The notes: a model not told the origin generated them from the sequence alone. DNA of 64,000 nucleotides from Nocardioides marmoriginsengisoli (GCF_003725695.1 NZ_RJSE01000005.1:34976-98975); one strand, 5' to 3'; counted from the stretch's first letter, positions 23,179-33,143 are shown. Numbers and translations: made by a program.

Positions 23179-23616
23179 CTATCCGTTCCGGGACGAAGCC
23201 AGGTGCTCCAGTGCCATCCGGTACCCGTCGACGCCGTACCCGGCGATCACCGCGGCCGCGTGCGGGGTCACCACCGAGGTGTGCCGGAACACCTCGGGAC
23301 GGGACTCCGGGTCGGAGATGTGCACCTCGACCAGGGGGGCCGTGAGCTGACCGCAGGCGTCGAAGATCGCGTACGAGTAGTGCGTCCAGGCGGCGGCATT
23401 GAGCACCACCGGGGTCTCGGTGTCGGCCGCGTCGTTGAGCCAGTCCAGCAGCTCGCCCTCGTGGTTGGTCTGCCGGACCTCGACCTCCAGGCCGAGGTCG
23501 AGACCCCAGCCGACGCAGCGGTCGGCGAGCTCGTCGTGGGTGGTGTACCCGTAGATCTCCGGCTGCCGCCGACCGAGCCGGCCCAGGTTGGGGCCGTTCA
23601 GGACGAGCACCTTCAT
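23179..23616 (-). CDS. aroQ: 3-Dehydroquinate dehydratase, type II
   Basis: AroQ converts 3-dehydroquinate to 3-dehydroshikimate. The small 145-residue dodecamer-forming type II is shown by [19 protein letters not shown], containing the catalytic Arg and Tyr, and by [13 protein letters not shown] with the catalytic His. The usual NPGAYTH motif reads [15 protein letters not shown] here, a divergent but plausible variant. The start overlaps the aroB stop (ATGA). About 68 bases separate it from efp. Confidence 0.92.
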   Translation of the reverse strand: MKVLVLNGPNLGRLGRRQPEIYGYTTHDELADRCVGWGLDLGLEVEVRQTNHEGELLDWLNDAADTETPVVLNAAAWTHYSYAIFDACGQLTAPLVEVHISDPESRPEVFRHTSVVTPHAAAVIAGYGVDGYRMALEHLASSRNG

Positions 23617-24719
23617 CGCGCACCGGCCAGGTGCTCGTACGCCGCCCGGAGGTCGGCGTCGGTGGGACCGGCCAGGATCGACGGCTGCGCGAGGCCGTCC
23701 AGGACCACGAACCGGAGCTGGGAGCCGCGAGTCTTCTTGTCGACGCGCATGGCGTCGTGCAGCACCTCGAAGTCGACCTCGCCGAAACGGACCGGCAGGC
23801 CCACCGACGCCAGCGCGGCGGCGTGCCGGGCGGCGGTGTCCGCGTCGAGCCGGCCGGCGAGCCGCGCGAGCTCGGCGACGTAGACCATGCCCAGCGCGAC
23901 CGCCTCGCCGTGCCGGACCCGGTACGACGTCGCCTTCTCGATCGCGTGCGCCATCGTGTGGCCGTAGTTCAGGACCTCGCGCCCGGGGTGGCCGTCGGCT
24001 CCCCCGGTCTCCTTCAGGTCGCCCACGACGACCGCGATCTTGACCGCGATCGCCCGCTCGACGAGCTCCCGGAGCTCCGCCGAGCGCGGCTCCAGCGCAT
24101 CGGCCGGGCAGCGCTCGATCAGGGCCAGGATCTCCGGGTCGGCGATGAAGCCGCACTTGACGACCTCGCCGAGACCGGCGATCAGCTCCGGCTCCGCCAG
24201 GGTGCCGAGGACGTCCAGGTCGACCACGACGCCGGCGGGCTCGTGGAAGGAACCGACCAGATTCTTGCCGGCCCGGGTGTTCATCCCGGTCTTGCCGCCG
24301 ACGGCCGCGTCCACCATCGCGAGCAGCGTGGTCGGCACGTGCACCACCGGGACGCCGCGCAGCCAGGTGGCCGCGATGAAGCCGCCCATGTCGGTGGTGG
24401 CGCCGCCGCCGACCGTGACGACGGCGTCGGAGCGGGTGAAGCCGGCAGCGCCGAGCTGCTCCCAGGCGTCGATCGCGACCGCGCCGGTCTTGGCGATCTC
24501 GCCGTCCGGCAGCACGATCCGGAGCACCTCGTAGTCGCCGAGCGTGGCGATCACCCGCTCGGCGATCCCGGCCAGCGGCTCGGCGTGGACCACGGCGACC
24601 CGCTGCGGGCGGTCGCCGAGCATCCCGGCGACCTCGCCGAGGACGCCGTGCCCGACCACCACGTCGTACGGCGAGGCGCCACCGACGTGCATCCGGGTCT
24701 CAGTCGTGCTGGTGGACAT
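23613..24719 (-). CDS. aroB: 3-Dehydroquinate synthase
   Basis: This NAD- and metal-dependent enzyme makes 3-dehydroquinate, the second shikimate-pathway step. The 368 residues contain [40 protein letters not shown], and [12 protein letters not shown] with metal-ligand histidines. The ATG at 24719 lies inside the end of aroK (20-base overlap) with GGTGAG upstream; an ATG at 24692 would avoid the overlap but has a weaker binding site. Confidence 0.96.
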   Translation of the reverse strand: MSTSTTETRMHVGGASPYDVVVGHGVLGEVAGMLGDRPQRVAVVHAEPLAGIAERVIATLGDYEVLRIVLPDGEIAKTGAVAIDAWEQLGAAGFTRSDAVVTVGGGATTDMGGFIAATWLRGVPVVHVPTTLLAMVDAAVGGKTGMNTRAGKNLVGSFHEPAGVVVDLDVLGTLAEPELIAGLGEVVKCGFIADPEILALIERCPADALEPRSAELRELVERAIAVKIAVVVGDLKETGGADGHPGREVLNYGHTMAHAIEKATSYRVRHGEAVALGMVYVAELARLAGRLDADTAARHAAALASVGLPVRFGEVDFEVLHDAMRVDKKTRGSQLRFVVLDGLAQPSILAGPTDADLRAAYEHLAGAR

Positions 24720-25230
24720 GCTCACCATCCTGCACCAGCGCCAGCACCAGGTCAGCAACCTCGGCGGCATCCAGCCCGTCGGTGGGGACGGTGTGCCGGG
24801 CCACCGCCGCGTAGATCGGGGTGCGCTCGTCGAGCAGCTGCTTGATCCGGCCGCGGACGTTGCCGAGCAGGAGCGGGCGGGAGACGCCCAGGCCGACCCG
24901 GGACGCGGCGTCGCTCAGGCCGACCTGCAGGAAGACGACCTGGTGGCCGTCGAGCAGTGCCCGGGTGGACTCGTCGAGGACCGCGCCGCCACCGAGGGCC
25001 AAGACTCCCCCGTGGGAGCTCAGCGCCGCCGCTACGGCGATCCGCTCGAGCTCACGGAAGTGGTCCTCGCCGTCGTCGACGAAGATCTCCGCCACCGGCT
25101 TGCCCGCGGTCGCCTCGACCAGCTGGTCGGTGTCGAGGAACTCGACGCCGAGCGCCGTGGCGACCAGACCGCCCACGGTCGTCTTGCCGGCGCCCATCGA
25201 GCCGACGAGCACGAGCAGCGGTGCCGTCAC
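24700..25230 (-). CDS. aroK: Shikimate kinase
   Basis: AroK phosphorylates shikimate with ATP. The 176-residue P-loop kinase has [16 protein letters not shown], the shikimate-binding Asp in [26 protein letters not shown] and the lid Arg in GLGVSRPLL. The GTG at 25230 overlaps the aroC stop (GTGA). Confidence 0.96.
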   Translation of the reverse strand: MTAPLLVLVGSMGAGKTTVGGLVATALGVEFLDTDQLVEATAGKPVAEIFVDDGEDHFRELERIAVAAALSSHGGVLALGGGAVLDESTRALLDGHQVVFLQVGLSDAASRVGLGVSRPLLLGNVRGRIKQLLDERTPIYAAVARHTVPTDGLDAAEVADLVLALVQDGEHVHQHD

Positions 25231-26405
25231 CTGAACCTCAGGTTGGCCAGGTAGTTCTCCAGGTTGCGCTTGGTCTCGCCCACGGAGTCGCCGCCGAACT
25301 TCTCCAGCAGCGCGTCCGCCAGCACCAGCGCAACCATCGCCTCGGCGACGATCCCGGCCGCCGGCACCGCGCAGACGTCGGAGCGCTGGTGATGCGCGAC
25401 CGCGGCCTCCCCGGTGGCGACGTCGACGGTGCGCAGCGCCCGCGGGACGGTGGCGATCGGCTTCATCGCGGCCCGGACCCGGAGGGTCTCGCCGGTCGAC
25501 ATCCCGCCCTCGGTGCCGCCCGAGCGTCCCGACGTACGGCGGATCGCCCCGTCGGTGCTCACGATCTCGTCGTGCGCCAGCGACCCCGGAGTGGCGGCCA
25601 GGTCGAAGCCGTCGCCGACCTCGACACCCTTGATCGCCTGGATGCCCATCAGCGCGCCGGCCAGCTTGGCGTCGAGCCGCCGGTCCCAGTGCACGTGCGA
25701 GCCCAGGCCCGGCGGGAGGCCGTGCACGACCACCTCGACGACGCCGCCGAGGGTGTCGCCGTCCTCGTGGGCCTGGTCGATGCGGGCGACCATCGCCGCC
25801 GACGCGTCCGCGTCCAGGCAGCGCACCGGGTCCTCGTCGAGGCGCGGCGTGTCACCGCGCTCCGGGACAGAACCCGCCGGAGCGGGCACCCCGCCGAGCT
25901 CGACCACGTGCGAGAGGACCTCGACGTCGGCCACCTGCGCGAGGAAGTTGGTGGCCACCCGGCCGAGCGCCACCCGGGCGGCGGTCTCGCGCGCCGACGC
26001 GCGTTCCAGGATCGGGCGGGCCTCGCCGAAGTCGTACTTCTGCATGCCGGCGAGGTCGGCGTGCCCGGGGCGCGGCCGGGTCAGGGCGGCGTTGCGCCCG
26101 GTCTCCTTGAGCAGCGAGGGGTCGACCGGGTCGGCCGCCATCACCGTCTCCCACTTGGGCCACTCGGTGTTGCCGACGCTGATCGCGATCGGGCCGCCCT
26201 GGGTGACGCCGTGCCGGACCCCGCCGGTGATGGTGACCTCGTCCTGCTCGAACTTCATCCGGGCACCACGGCCGTAACCGAGCCGCCGGCGGGCCAGCGC
26301 ATCGGCGATGTCGGCGGAGGTCACCTCGACGTGAGCCGGGAGACCTTCAAGGATTGCGGTCAGGGAGGGGCCGTGCGACTCCCCCGCGGTGAGCCATCGG
26401 AGCAT
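25227..26405 (-). CDS. aroC: Chorismate synthase
   Basis: AroC uses reduced FMN to make chorismate, the branch point to aromatic amino acids and folate. The 392-residue sequence starts [15 protein letters not shown] and carries [28 protein letters not shown], the [14 protein letters not shown] signature and a C-terminal [18 protein letters not shown]. It heads the aroC-aroK-aroB-aroQ run; the prepilin peptidase gene lies 43 bases upstream. Confidence 0.97.
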   Translation of the reverse strand: MLRWLTAGESHGPSLTAILEGLPAHVEVTSADIADALARRRLGYGRGARMKFEQDEVTITGGVRHGVTQGGPIAISVGNTEWPKWETVMAADPVDPSLLKETGRNAALTRPRPGHADLAGMQKYDFGEARPILERASARETAARVALGRVATNFLAQVADVEVLSHVVELGGVPAPAGSVPERGDTPRLDEDPVRCLDADASAAMVARIDQAHEDGDTLGGVVEVVVHGLPPGLGSHVHWDRRLDAKLAGALMGIQAIKGVEVGDGFDLAATPGSLAHDEIVSTDGAIRRTSGRSGGTEGGMSTGETLRVRAAMKPIATVPRALRTVDVATGEAAVAHHQRSDVCAVPAAGIVAEAMVALVLADALLEKFGGDSVGETKRNLENYLANLRFR

Positions 26406-26448
26406 GTGCGAAGTCTTTCACGCGCGGCGCCGGCGGTGGCCGTCGCCG

Positions 26449-27183
26449 TCAGTAACCGAGACTGCCGGCGATCCACGGCCCGGTCGCGATCCCGACCAGT
26501 GCCCCGATCACCATGAACGGACCGAACGGGATCCGGCTCTTCAGGAAGCCCCGGTCGCGGCGGACCAGGGCGACCACGATCCCCGGGGCCACGAAGACCA
26601 CGAACCCGGCGTAGATCCCGATCACGACCTCGGCCCAGCCCAGGTAGCCCAGGCCGAAGGCGAGCAGCGCGGAGAGCCGCACGTCGCCGAAGCCCATCCC
26701 CGCGGACCTGATCCACCAGAGCATCCAGAAGATCGAGCGCACCACCAGCATCGCGATCACGGCTCGGAGCAGGGCGTCGAGATCGGCGGACACCAGGGCG
26801 GCGACGACCCCCAGCGCGAGCAGCACGGCGTGCGCCGGCAGCAGCAACCGGCTGGGCAGCAGCCGGGTGTGCCAGTCGATGTAGCCGAGCGCCACGCAGA
26901 CCGGGACCGCGGGCAGCAGGACCAGCAACGGCCAGTGCCAGCCGACCGAGGCGCCGATCACCGCGCTGGCGAGGCCGGTCGCCACGGCTGCCTGCCAGGC
27001 GAGGCCGCGGCGGGCCGCCAGATCGACGTACAAGAGCTTCGGCGCGGCATCCGGGGCCGCCTCGGGGTCGGGATCCGGTTCGGGGACCAGAGCCACCATC
27101 CTGGGCACCAGCAGACCGGCGAGCAAGCCGATCGCCAGCGCCGCCAGTGCGGTCGCCGGATGACCCGGGTCGAACCAGCTCAC
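26449..27183 (-). CDS. Prepilin peptidase, A24 family
   Basis: This integral membrane aspartic protease is expected to cut type IV or Flp prepilins. The 244 residues form about seven hydrophobic segments. The two catalytic aspartates are present: Asp103 in GYIDWHTRLLPSR and Asp167 in the GMGFGDVRL motif. The N-terminal methylase domain with CxxC pairs is missing, so it is the short peptidase-only form. The GTG start overlaps the aroE stop (GTGA), so it is co-translated with shikimate genes, yet no pilin gene is in the window. Confidence 0.88.
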   Translation of the reverse strand: MSWFDPGHPATALAALAIGLLAGLLVPRMVALVPEPDPDPEAAPDAAPKLLYVDLAARRGLAWQAAVATGLASAVIGASVGWHWPLLVLLPAVPVCVALGYIDWHTRLLPSRLLLPAHAVLLALGVVAALVSADLDALLRAVIAMLVVRSIFWMLWWIRSAGMGFGDVRLSALLAFGLGYLGWAEVVIGIYAGFVVFVAPGIVVALVRRDRGFLKSRIPFGPFMVIGALVGIATGPWIAGSLGY

Positions 27184-28013
27184 CGCCGGGTCCGGGCTGC
27201 CAGCGCACCTTCCCCGGCGGCCCGCATCGCGGCGACCGGAGCGGTCTGCTTGGTCATCAGCTCGACCTGCAGCGCTGCCTGGTTGATCAGCAGGTCCAGG
27301 CCGCTGATCAGGATCCGGCCGGACACCAGGGCGGCGGCGGCCAGCGGCGTCGGCCACGGGTCGTAGATCACCTCGAAGACGACCGGGCACGGGTCGGCGC
27401 TCTTCACCAGCCACTTCGTCTGGGCCACGGCCGGGATCGTGGAGACCACCAGGTCCACCGCGCCGACCGGGTCGCCCAGGGTCCCGACGGTGACCGCCGG
27501 GCCGCGCTCGAAGGCCGCCACGACCTGGAGGGTCTCGGTGGCCCGGGACGGCTCCCGGACCAGCAGCCGCGCGTGCTGGCAGCCGAGCTCGCCCAACGCC
27601 AGCAGCATCGAGGCCGCGGTGGCACCGCCGCCGAGGACCACGGCCTCGGTGAACGGCCCGGGGACCCGCTCCCGGAGCGCGGCGATCGCGCCCGGGATGT
27701 CGGTGTTGTAGCCGGTCAGCGCGCCGTGGTTGAGAACCACCGTGTTCGCCGACCCGGACAGCCGAGCCCACGGGTCCGCGTCGTCGAGCATCGGCATCAC
27801 GGTGCGCTTGAGCGGCATCGTCAGCGAGAGGCCGCGCCAGGTGCGGTCCAGCCCCTTGATGAACCGGGCCAGCTCACGCTCCTCCACGTCGATCGCCTGG
27901 TAGCTCCAGGGCAGCCCGAGCTCGGCGTACGCCGCCCGGTGCAGCACCGGGGAGAGCGAGTGGTCGATGGGCGAGCCGAGAACGGCGCACTTCGTGGCTG
28001 CGGTCGTGGGCAT
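27180..28013 (-). CDS. aroE: Shikimate dehydrogenase
   Basis: AroE reduces 3-dehydroshikimate to shikimate with NADPH. The 277 residues show the substrate-binding GSPIDHSLSPVLHRAAY, the catalytic Lys in SLTMPLKR, the Asn-Asp pair in TGYNTDIPG, and the nucleotide-binding VVLGGGATAASML. It starts three bases after mltG ends and overlaps the prepilin peptidase gene. Confidence 0.95.
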   Translation of the reverse strand: MPTTAATKCAVLGSPIDHSLSPVLHRAAYAELGLPWSYQAIDVEERELARFIKGLDRTWRGLSLTMPLKRTVMPMLDDADPWARLSGSANTVVLNHGALTGYNTDIPGAIAALRERVPGPFTEAVVLGGGATAASMLLALGELGCQHARLLVREPSRATETLQVVAAFERGPAVTVGTLGDPVGAVDLVVSTIPAVAQTKWLVKSADPCPVVFEVIYDPWPTPLAAAALVSGRILISGLDLLINQAALQVELMTKQTAPVAAMRAAGEGALAARTRR

Positions 28014-28016
28014 CGG

Positions 28017-29168
28017 TCAGCAGGCGTCCGAGGTCTGGCAGTACTGGCGGAAGACCTCGACGTCTTGCTGGTGCGCCGCGAAGGTCTCGTTGAACCGGGT
28101 CTCTCCGGTCTTCAGGTTCACCACCACCCAGTACAACCACGGTCCGTCCGCCGGGTTCAGAGCGGCCTTGATGGTCTGCTCCCCCGGCGATCCGATCGGG
28201 CCCGGCGGCAGGCCCTTGTGCAGGTAGGTGTTGTACGGCGACGGGTTCGCCCGGTCCGCGTCGCTGGTGTAGATCGTGCCGGAGAGGTTGTTGGCGAACG
28301 CGACGGTCGCGTCGGACTGCAGCGCCATCCCGTCGTCGAGGCGGTTGTAGATCGCCCGGGCCACCTTCGGGTAGTCCTGGTTCCGGCTGGCCTCGTACTC
28401 GAGGATGCTGGCGATCGTGATGATCTGCGCCGGGGTGTAGCCGAGGGCCTGCGCCTTCGACTCCAGGTCCAGGTCCTTCTCGACCTGCTTGGCCTTGGTG
28501 ACCATCTGCTTGAGCAGCTCGGCCGCGGTCTCACCGGGGACGACGCTGTAGGTGGCCGGGAACAGGTAGCCCTCCGGGTCGCCGTTCGCGGACGCGGGCA
28601 GTCCCAGGGCCCTGGTGTTCCTCAGCGCCTTGTTCACCTGGGCCTTGGTGAAGTCGGTAGCCTTCACGATCGCCTTCACGACCGACTCCTTGCGGGACCC
28701 CTCGGGGATCACCACCCGGGTCTGGATCAGGTTCTTCGGGTTGATCAGGATCGCCAAGGCGTCGACCGCCTTCATCTCCTTCTTGACCTCGTAGAACCCG
28801 ACCTGGATCGACCGGGACGCCTCGTCCGCCCGGGCGGCGTCGACGAACGCGTCCACGCTCTTCACGACGCCCTCGGCCTTCAGGGTCCGGCCGATGTCGG
28901 AGGAGGTGTCGCCGCTGTGCACCTCGACGACGGCGGAACCGGAGCCCGGACCGCCGAAGTCGGGGCTCGAACCGGTCAGCGACTTGACCTTGTCCAGCGC
29001 CCAGCCGCCGCCGAAGTACGCGCCGGCGACGATCACCAGCAGGACCAGGAGCATCGGCAGGCACCCGCGGGTCCGGCTGGCCGTGGTGCGCTCGGCCCGT
29101 CGGGACCCGGCCCGCGGCAACGGCTGCTCGTCGTCGCCGGGTTCGAAGTCGAGTCCGATGTTGCTCAC
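28017..29168 (-). CDS. mltG: Endolytic murein transglycosylase MltG
   Basis: MltG cuts new glycan strands at the membrane and sets their length. The 383-residue protein has a charged cytosolic N-terminus, one membrane helix (about 36-55), a LysM-like region and the YceG catalytic domain. In the catalytic domain ITIASILEYEAS carries the catalytic Glu, followed by ARAIYNRLDDGMALQSD and SPYNTYLHKGLPPGPI. The GTG start has a strong GGAGAAGG ribosome binding site. It keeps its usual actinobacterial neighbours alaS, ruvX and aroE. Confidence 0.95.
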   Translation of the reverse strand: MSNIGLDFEPGDDEQPLPRAGSRRAERTTASRTRGCLPMLLVLLVIVAGAYFGGGWALDKVKSLTGSSPDFGGPGSGSAVVEVHSGDTSSDIGRTLKAEGVVKSVDAFVDAARADEASRSIQVGFYEVKKEMKAVDALAILINPKNLIQTRVVIPEGSRKESVVKAIVKATDFTKAQVNKALRNTRALGLPASANGDPEGYLFPATYSVVPGETAAELLKQMVTKAKQVEKDLDLESKAQALGYTPAQIITIASILEYEASRNQDYPKVARAIYNRLDDGMALQSDATVAFANNLSGTIYTSDADRANPSPYNTYLHKGLPPGPIGSPGEQTIKAALNPADGPWLYWVVVNLKTGETRFNETFAAHQQDVEVFRQYCQTSDAC

Positions 29169-29208
29169 GTCTGTTCCTTCTCCTCGGGTCGTCCGGCGGC
29201 CTCGCGGC

Positions 29209-29676
29209 TCAGCCGGCCGCTACCAATTCGCCGGTGGGTCGCCCCTGGGTACGTTCGGTGTCGATCGCGTTCTGGAGGATGACCACGGCTGCCGCCTGAT
29301 CCACCACCGCGCGCCGCTTCTTGCCCTTCTTGCCGCGGTCACGGAGCACTCCCTCGGCAGTGACCGTGCTCAGCCGCTCGTCGACCAGCCGGACCGGAAG
29401 TGGAGCCACCCGGACCGCGAGCTCGGCGGTGAATGCCCGAACCTTACCCGCCGCGGGGCCCTCGCCCCCGCCCAACGAGCGAGGAAGTCCGACGTAGAGC
29501 AGGACGGCGCCCAGGTCGTCGGCGATTGCCGCGATCCGATCCAGATCGCCCTCGCCGCGTGGGACCGTCTCCACCGGGGTCGCCAGAATCCCGCTCGGGT
29601 CGCAGCTCGCGACCCCGATCCTGGCATCGCCCGGGTCGAGGCCGACCCGGACGCCGCGAGGCTCCAGATCGGTCAA
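29209..29676 (-). CDS. ruvX: RuvX/YqgF, putative Holliday junction resolvase or pre-16S rRNA nuclease
   Basis: The 155-residue RNase H-fold protein belongs to the YqgF family, which matures the 5' end of 16S rRNA in E. coli and was earlier proposed to resolve Holliday junctions. GLDPGDARIGVASCDP holds the first metal-binding Asp, VDERLSTVTAE the Glu, and DQAAAVVILQ the last Asp. The most likely start is TTG at 29676, overlapping the alaS stop (TTGA). The coding frame stays open far upstream inside alaS, so the start is chosen by the overlap and homology. Confidence 0.92.
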   Translation of the reverse strand: MTDLEPRGVRVGLDPGDARIGVASCDPSGILATPVETVPRGEGDLDRIAAIADDLGAVLLYVGLPRSLGGGEGPAAGKVRAFTAELAVRVAPLPVRLVDERLSTVTAEGVLRDRGKKGKKRRAVVDQAAAVVILQNAIDTERTQGRPTGELVAAG

Positions 29677-32348
29677 CGCCGTGCCAGCTCTGCGCGCGCG
29701 GCCTCGAGCGCGTCGGTCACGCGGCTGGCGTCCGAGCCACCACCCTGGGCGACGTCGTCCTTGCCGCCGCCCTTGCCGCCGAGCAGCGACGCCGCCGCCC
29801 GGAGCAGGGTGTTGGCGGAGACGCCCGCGGCGATCCCGGCCTCGTTGACCGCAGTCACCAGGGAGGGCTTGCCGTCCTGGACGCCGATCACCAGCACCGC
29901 GCCCGGCCGGTCGCCGGGGAGCCGTCCGCGGACGTCGAGCGCCAGGGTCCGTACGTCGCCGCCACCGGCCCCCTCGACCACCTGGCCGACGAAGCCGACC
30001 CCGCCGATGTCCTCGGCGGCCGAGGCCAGGGCGCCGGCTCCGGCGAGCAACTGCTGCAGCCGCCCCTTCTCGAGCTCCTTCTCGACCGCGCGGAGGCGCT
30101 CGACCAGGTCCCCGACGCGGCCCACCAGGTCGTCGGGCTGGGTCTTGAGCAGTCCGGTGAGCTGGGCGACCACATCGCGCTCGCGGGCCAGGTAGGCGAA
30201 GCCCTCGTAGCCGGTCAGGGCCTCGATCCGGCGGTTCCCCGAGCCGACCGACGACTCGCTGGTCAGCACGATCGTGCCGATCTGCGAGGAGTGGTCGACG
30301 TGGGTGCCGCCGCAGAGCTCCCGGGACCAGCGACCGCCGATCTCCACGACCCGCACCTTGGTGTCGTCGTACGTCTCGCCGAAGAGCGCGATCGCGCCCC
30401 AGTCGCGGGCCTGGTCCAGGGTCATGTACTCCCAGCCGACGGCGAGGTCGGCGCGGAGCGCGTTGTTGGAGACCGTCTCCAGGTCCCGGTACTGCGCGTC
30501 GGTGAGGCCGGTGGTCCAGCCGAAGTCGAGGCGGAGGTAGCCGGGACGGTTGTACGAGCCGGACTGCAGCGCGGTCGGGCCGAGCACCTCGCGCAGGGCG
30601 GCGTGCACGACGTGGGTGCCCGAGTGGGCCTGGCGCGCGCCGGTCCGCCAGTCGGGGTCGACCTCGGCCTGGAGCGTCCCGCCGCTGACGAACTCGCCCT
30701 CCAGCACCCGAACCTGGTGCACGACCAGTCCGCGCACCGGGCGCTGGACGTCGAGGACCTCCAGGACGCCGCCGTCGAACACGATCCGGCCCGCGTCGGC
30801 CACCTGGCCGCCGGACTCGGCGTAGAACGGAGTGCGGTCGAGCACGAGCTCGCCGATCTCGCCCTGGCCGAGCGCCGGGACCGGGGCGCCGCCGGCGAGC
30901 AGCGCCAGCGGCCGGGACTCGGTGGTCAGGGTCTCGTAGGCCAGCCACTCGGTCGGGCCGTTGGCGTCGAGGATGCCGCGGTAGACGCTGGTGTCGGCGT
31001 GCTGGCCCTTCTTGGACTTCGCGTCGGCCTTGGCGCGGTTGCGCTGCTCGGCCATCAGGGCGCGGAAGCCCTCCTCGTCGACGGTGAGGCCGTTCTCGGC
31101 CGCCATCTCCAGGGTCAGGTCGATCGGGAAGCCGTAGGTGTCGTGCAGAGCGAAGGCCTGCTCACCCGCGAGCACGGTGGCGCCGGCCGCCTTGGTCTCC
31201 ACGGCGGCGTTGTCGAAGATCTGGGTCCCGGCGCGCAGGGTGCTCCGGAACGCGTCCTCCTCGGCGAACGCGACCTGGGCGATCCGGTCCCAGTCCGCGG
31301 TGAGCGCCGGGTAGCCGGGCGCCATCCTGTCCCGGCTCACCGGGAAGAGCTCGGGCAGGGCGCGGTCCTCGTAGCCGAGCAGCCGCATCGACCGGACCGC
31401 CCGCCGCAGCAGCCGGCGCAGCACGTAGCCGCGGGACTCGTTGCCCGGCGTGACGCCGTCACCGATCAGCATCATCGAGGAGCGGACGTGGTCCGCGACG
31501 ACCCGGAACCGGACGTCGTCGACCGGGTCCGCGCCGTACCGGCGGCCGGAGAGCTCCTGGGCACGCTCGATCACCGGGAACATGGTGTCGATCTCGTACA
31601 TGTTGTCCTTGCCCTGGAGCAGGAACGCGACCCGCTCGAGGCCCATGCCGGTGTCGATGTTCTGCTTCGGCAGCGCGCCGGCGATGTCGAAGTCGACCTT
31701 GCTCCGGACCGCGGAGAGCTCGTCCTGCATGAAGACCAGGTTCCAGATCTCCAGGTACCGGTCCTCGGCGCCGAAGTCGCCGTCGGCGCCGTACGCCGGG
31801 CCGCGGTCGTAGAGGATCTCCGAGCACGGGCCGCCGGGTCCGGGCACGCCCATCGACCAGTAGTTCTCGCTCTTGCCGAGGCGGGCGATCCGGTCGTCGG
31901 GGACGCCGGTGATCTTCTTCCAGAGCTCGACCGCCTCCGGGTCGTCCTCGTAGACGCTCGGGTAGAGCCGGGACTCCTCGAGCCCGAAGCCGCCGTCGGC
32001 GACCGGCTTGGTGATCAGGTCCCAGGCGAGCTCGATCGCGCCGGCCTTGAAGTAGTCGCCGAACGAGAAGTTGCCGCACATCTCGAAGAAGGTCCCGTGC
32101 CGGGTGGTCTTGCCGACGTCCTCGATGTCCGGGGTGCGCACGCACTTCTGCACGCTGACGGCCCGCTGGTACGGCGGCGTCTCCTGGCCCAGGAAGAACG
32201 GCTTGAACGGCACCATCCCGGCATTGACGAAGAGCAGGTTGGGGTCGTCGACCAGCAGCGGCGCCGAGGGCACGGCCGTGTGGCCGGCGGCCTCGAAGTG
32301 CTCGACGAAGCGGCGGCGGATGTCCGCGGAGCTGGTGTCGGGGTGCAT
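29673..32348 (-). CDS. alaS: Alanyl-tRNA synthetase
   Basis: AlaS charges tRNA-Ala and edits mischarged Ser and Gly. All 891 residues of the normal form are present: the class II core (FVEHFEAAGHTAVPSAPL, FVNAGMVPFKPFF), the editing domain with zinc ligands in AHSGTHVVHAAL and LCGGTHVDHS, and the C-terminal C-Ala domain with a glycine-rich stretch (LLGGKGGGKDDVAQGGGSD). Its ATG overlaps the stop of the upstream DUF6167 gene by one base. Confidence 0.98.
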   Translation of the reverse strand: MHPDTSSADIRRRFVEHFEAAGHTAVPSAPLLVDDPNLLFVNAGMVPFKPFFLGQETPPYQRAVSVQKCVRTPDIEDVGKTTRHGTFFEMCGNFSFGDYFKAGAIELAWDLITKPVADGGFGLEESRLYPSVYEDDPEAVELWKKITGVPDDRIARLGKSENYWSMGVPGPGGPCSEILYDRGPAYGADGDFGAEDRYLEIWNLVFMQDELSAVRSKVDFDIAGALPKQNIDTGMGLERVAFLLQGKDNMYEIDTMFPVIERAQELSGRRYGADPVDDVRFRVVADHVRSSMMLIGDGVTPGNESRGYVLRRLLRRAVRSMRLLGYEDRALPELFPVSRDRMAPGYPALTADWDRIAQVAFAEEDAFRSTLRAGTQIFDNAAVETKAAGATVLAGEQAFALHDTYGFPIDLTLEMAAENGLTVDEEGFRALMAEQRNRAKADAKSKKGQHADTSVYRGILDANGPTEWLAYETLTTESRPLALLAGGAPVPALGQGEIGELVLDRTPFYAESGGQVADAGRIVFDGGVLEVLDVQRPVRGLVVHQVRVLEGEFVSGGTLQAEVDPDWRTGARQAHSGTHVVHAALREVLGPTALQSGSYNRPGYLRLDFGWTTGLTDAQYRDLETVSNNALRADLAVGWEYMTLDQARDWGAIALFGETYDDTKVRVVEIGGRWSRELCGGTHVDHSSQIGTIVLTSESSVGSGNRRIEALTGYEGFAYLARERDVVAQLTGLLKTQPDDLVGRVGDLVERLRAVEKELEKGRLQQLLAGAGALASAAEDIGGVGFVGQVVEGAGGGDVRTLALDVRGRLPGDRPGAVLVIGVQDGKPSLVTAVNEAGIAAGVSANTLLRAAASLLGGKGGGKDDVAQGGGSDASRVTDALEAARAELARR

Positions 32349-32641
32349 CAGTGTCTGCCTTCCAGCGGGAGTGGCGCCGAGCTCTCGGTCAGCGACCCAT
32401 GGTTGTTCGCACGGTTTCCGTCAGGTCCGTCCAGTACGTAGCCGAAGCGCTCGCGCAGCTCGGTCTCGCGTTCGGTCATGCCGTTGCGGACCTCGTCCGC
32501 GAAGAGCTGCGCGCCCACGCCCAGGCCGGCCACCCGGTCGCGGAGGCCTTCGGGGGTGAACACCTCGGCGGCGCGGCGGGCCTTGACCATCACGTAGACC
32601 CCGGCACCGGCACCGGCGACGAACCAGAAGCCACGCCTCAT
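32348..32641 (-). CDS. DUF6167-like small membrane protein
   Basis: The 97-residue protein starts MRRGFWFVAGAGAGVYVMVK, a single membrane helix, followed by a helical cytosolic part with GMTERETELRERFG. This pattern and the place just upstream of alaS match the actinobacterial DUF6167 family, of unknown function. It is linked by one- and four-base overlaps to alaS and to the upstream gene. Confidence 0.8.
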   Translation of the reverse strand: MRRGFWFVAGAGAGVYVMVKARRAAEVFTPEGLRDRVAGLGVGAQLFADEVRNGMTERETELRERFGYVLDGPDGNRANNHGSLTESSAPLPLEGRH

Positions 32642-33132
32642 GCGAGGCCCTCCTGGGCACGCTCGTCGGCGCGCACGTTCCGGAGGTGCTCTCGGACCTG
32701 CCGGCGGCGTCGCTTGCGCGAGCTGCGCACCTCTCTCCGCATCTCGAACCAGATCCTGTTGCGGGACTCGGCCGAGAACGCCCGGCGGAGGCCGTGCGTG
32801 AACGCTGCGGCCTTGACCAGCGGAGCTCCGAGGGTGGCCGAGAGGACGAGCCGGTCGGGAACCGGAACCGGCTCCTCGGCGGGCTCGACCGGGCCGGAAC
32901 CCGCGTCGGTGATCACGTACGTCGGCGAGGCGGGAGCGCTCCGCGGAGCCACGGAACCAGGTGCCACCAGGTCGTCCAGCTGGGCCCGCAGGTCATCGCT
33001 CTCCCGGTGCGCGGCGTCCAGCATCGCCTCCAGGTCGGCCCGCCCGCGGCTGCGTCGGCGCGCGACCGAGATCAGCGCCACCACGAGCAGCGCCGAGACG
33101 GCTCCGCCCAGGGCAGACAGGATCTCGCTCAT
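32638..33132 (-). CDS. Membrane-anchored protein of unknown function
   Basis: I cannot assign a family. The 164-residue protein has one N-terminal membrane helix (about 8-24, ALGGAVSALLVVALISVA), then an arginine-rich stretch, a short coiled-coil-like part with DAAHRESDDLRAQL, a Pro-rich linker, a hydrophobic LVLSATLGAPLVKAAAF, and a very basic C-terminus (SSRKRRRRQVREHLRN). In other Actinobacteria a DUF948 protein occupies this slot, but I see no DUF948 signature. The basic tail may bind nucleic acid or lipid head groups; that is conjecture. It overlaps the DUF6167 gene. Confidence 0.75.
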   Translation of the reverse strand: MSEILSALGGAVSALLVVALISVARRRSRGRADLEAMLDAAHRESDDLRAQLDDLVAPGSVAPRSAPASPTYVITDAGSGPVEPAEEPVPVPDRLVLSATLGAPLVKAAAFTHGLRRAFSAESRNRIWFEMRREVRSSRKRRRRQVREHLRNVRADERAQEGLA

Positions 33133-33143
33133 GGCAGATGACC

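Noticed and set aside
29677..30948. Possible long N-terminal extension of RuvX into alaS.
   Set aside because: The extension is Arg/Gly-rich noise in another frame of alaS; the TTG at 29676 with a 4-base overlap fits the family length.
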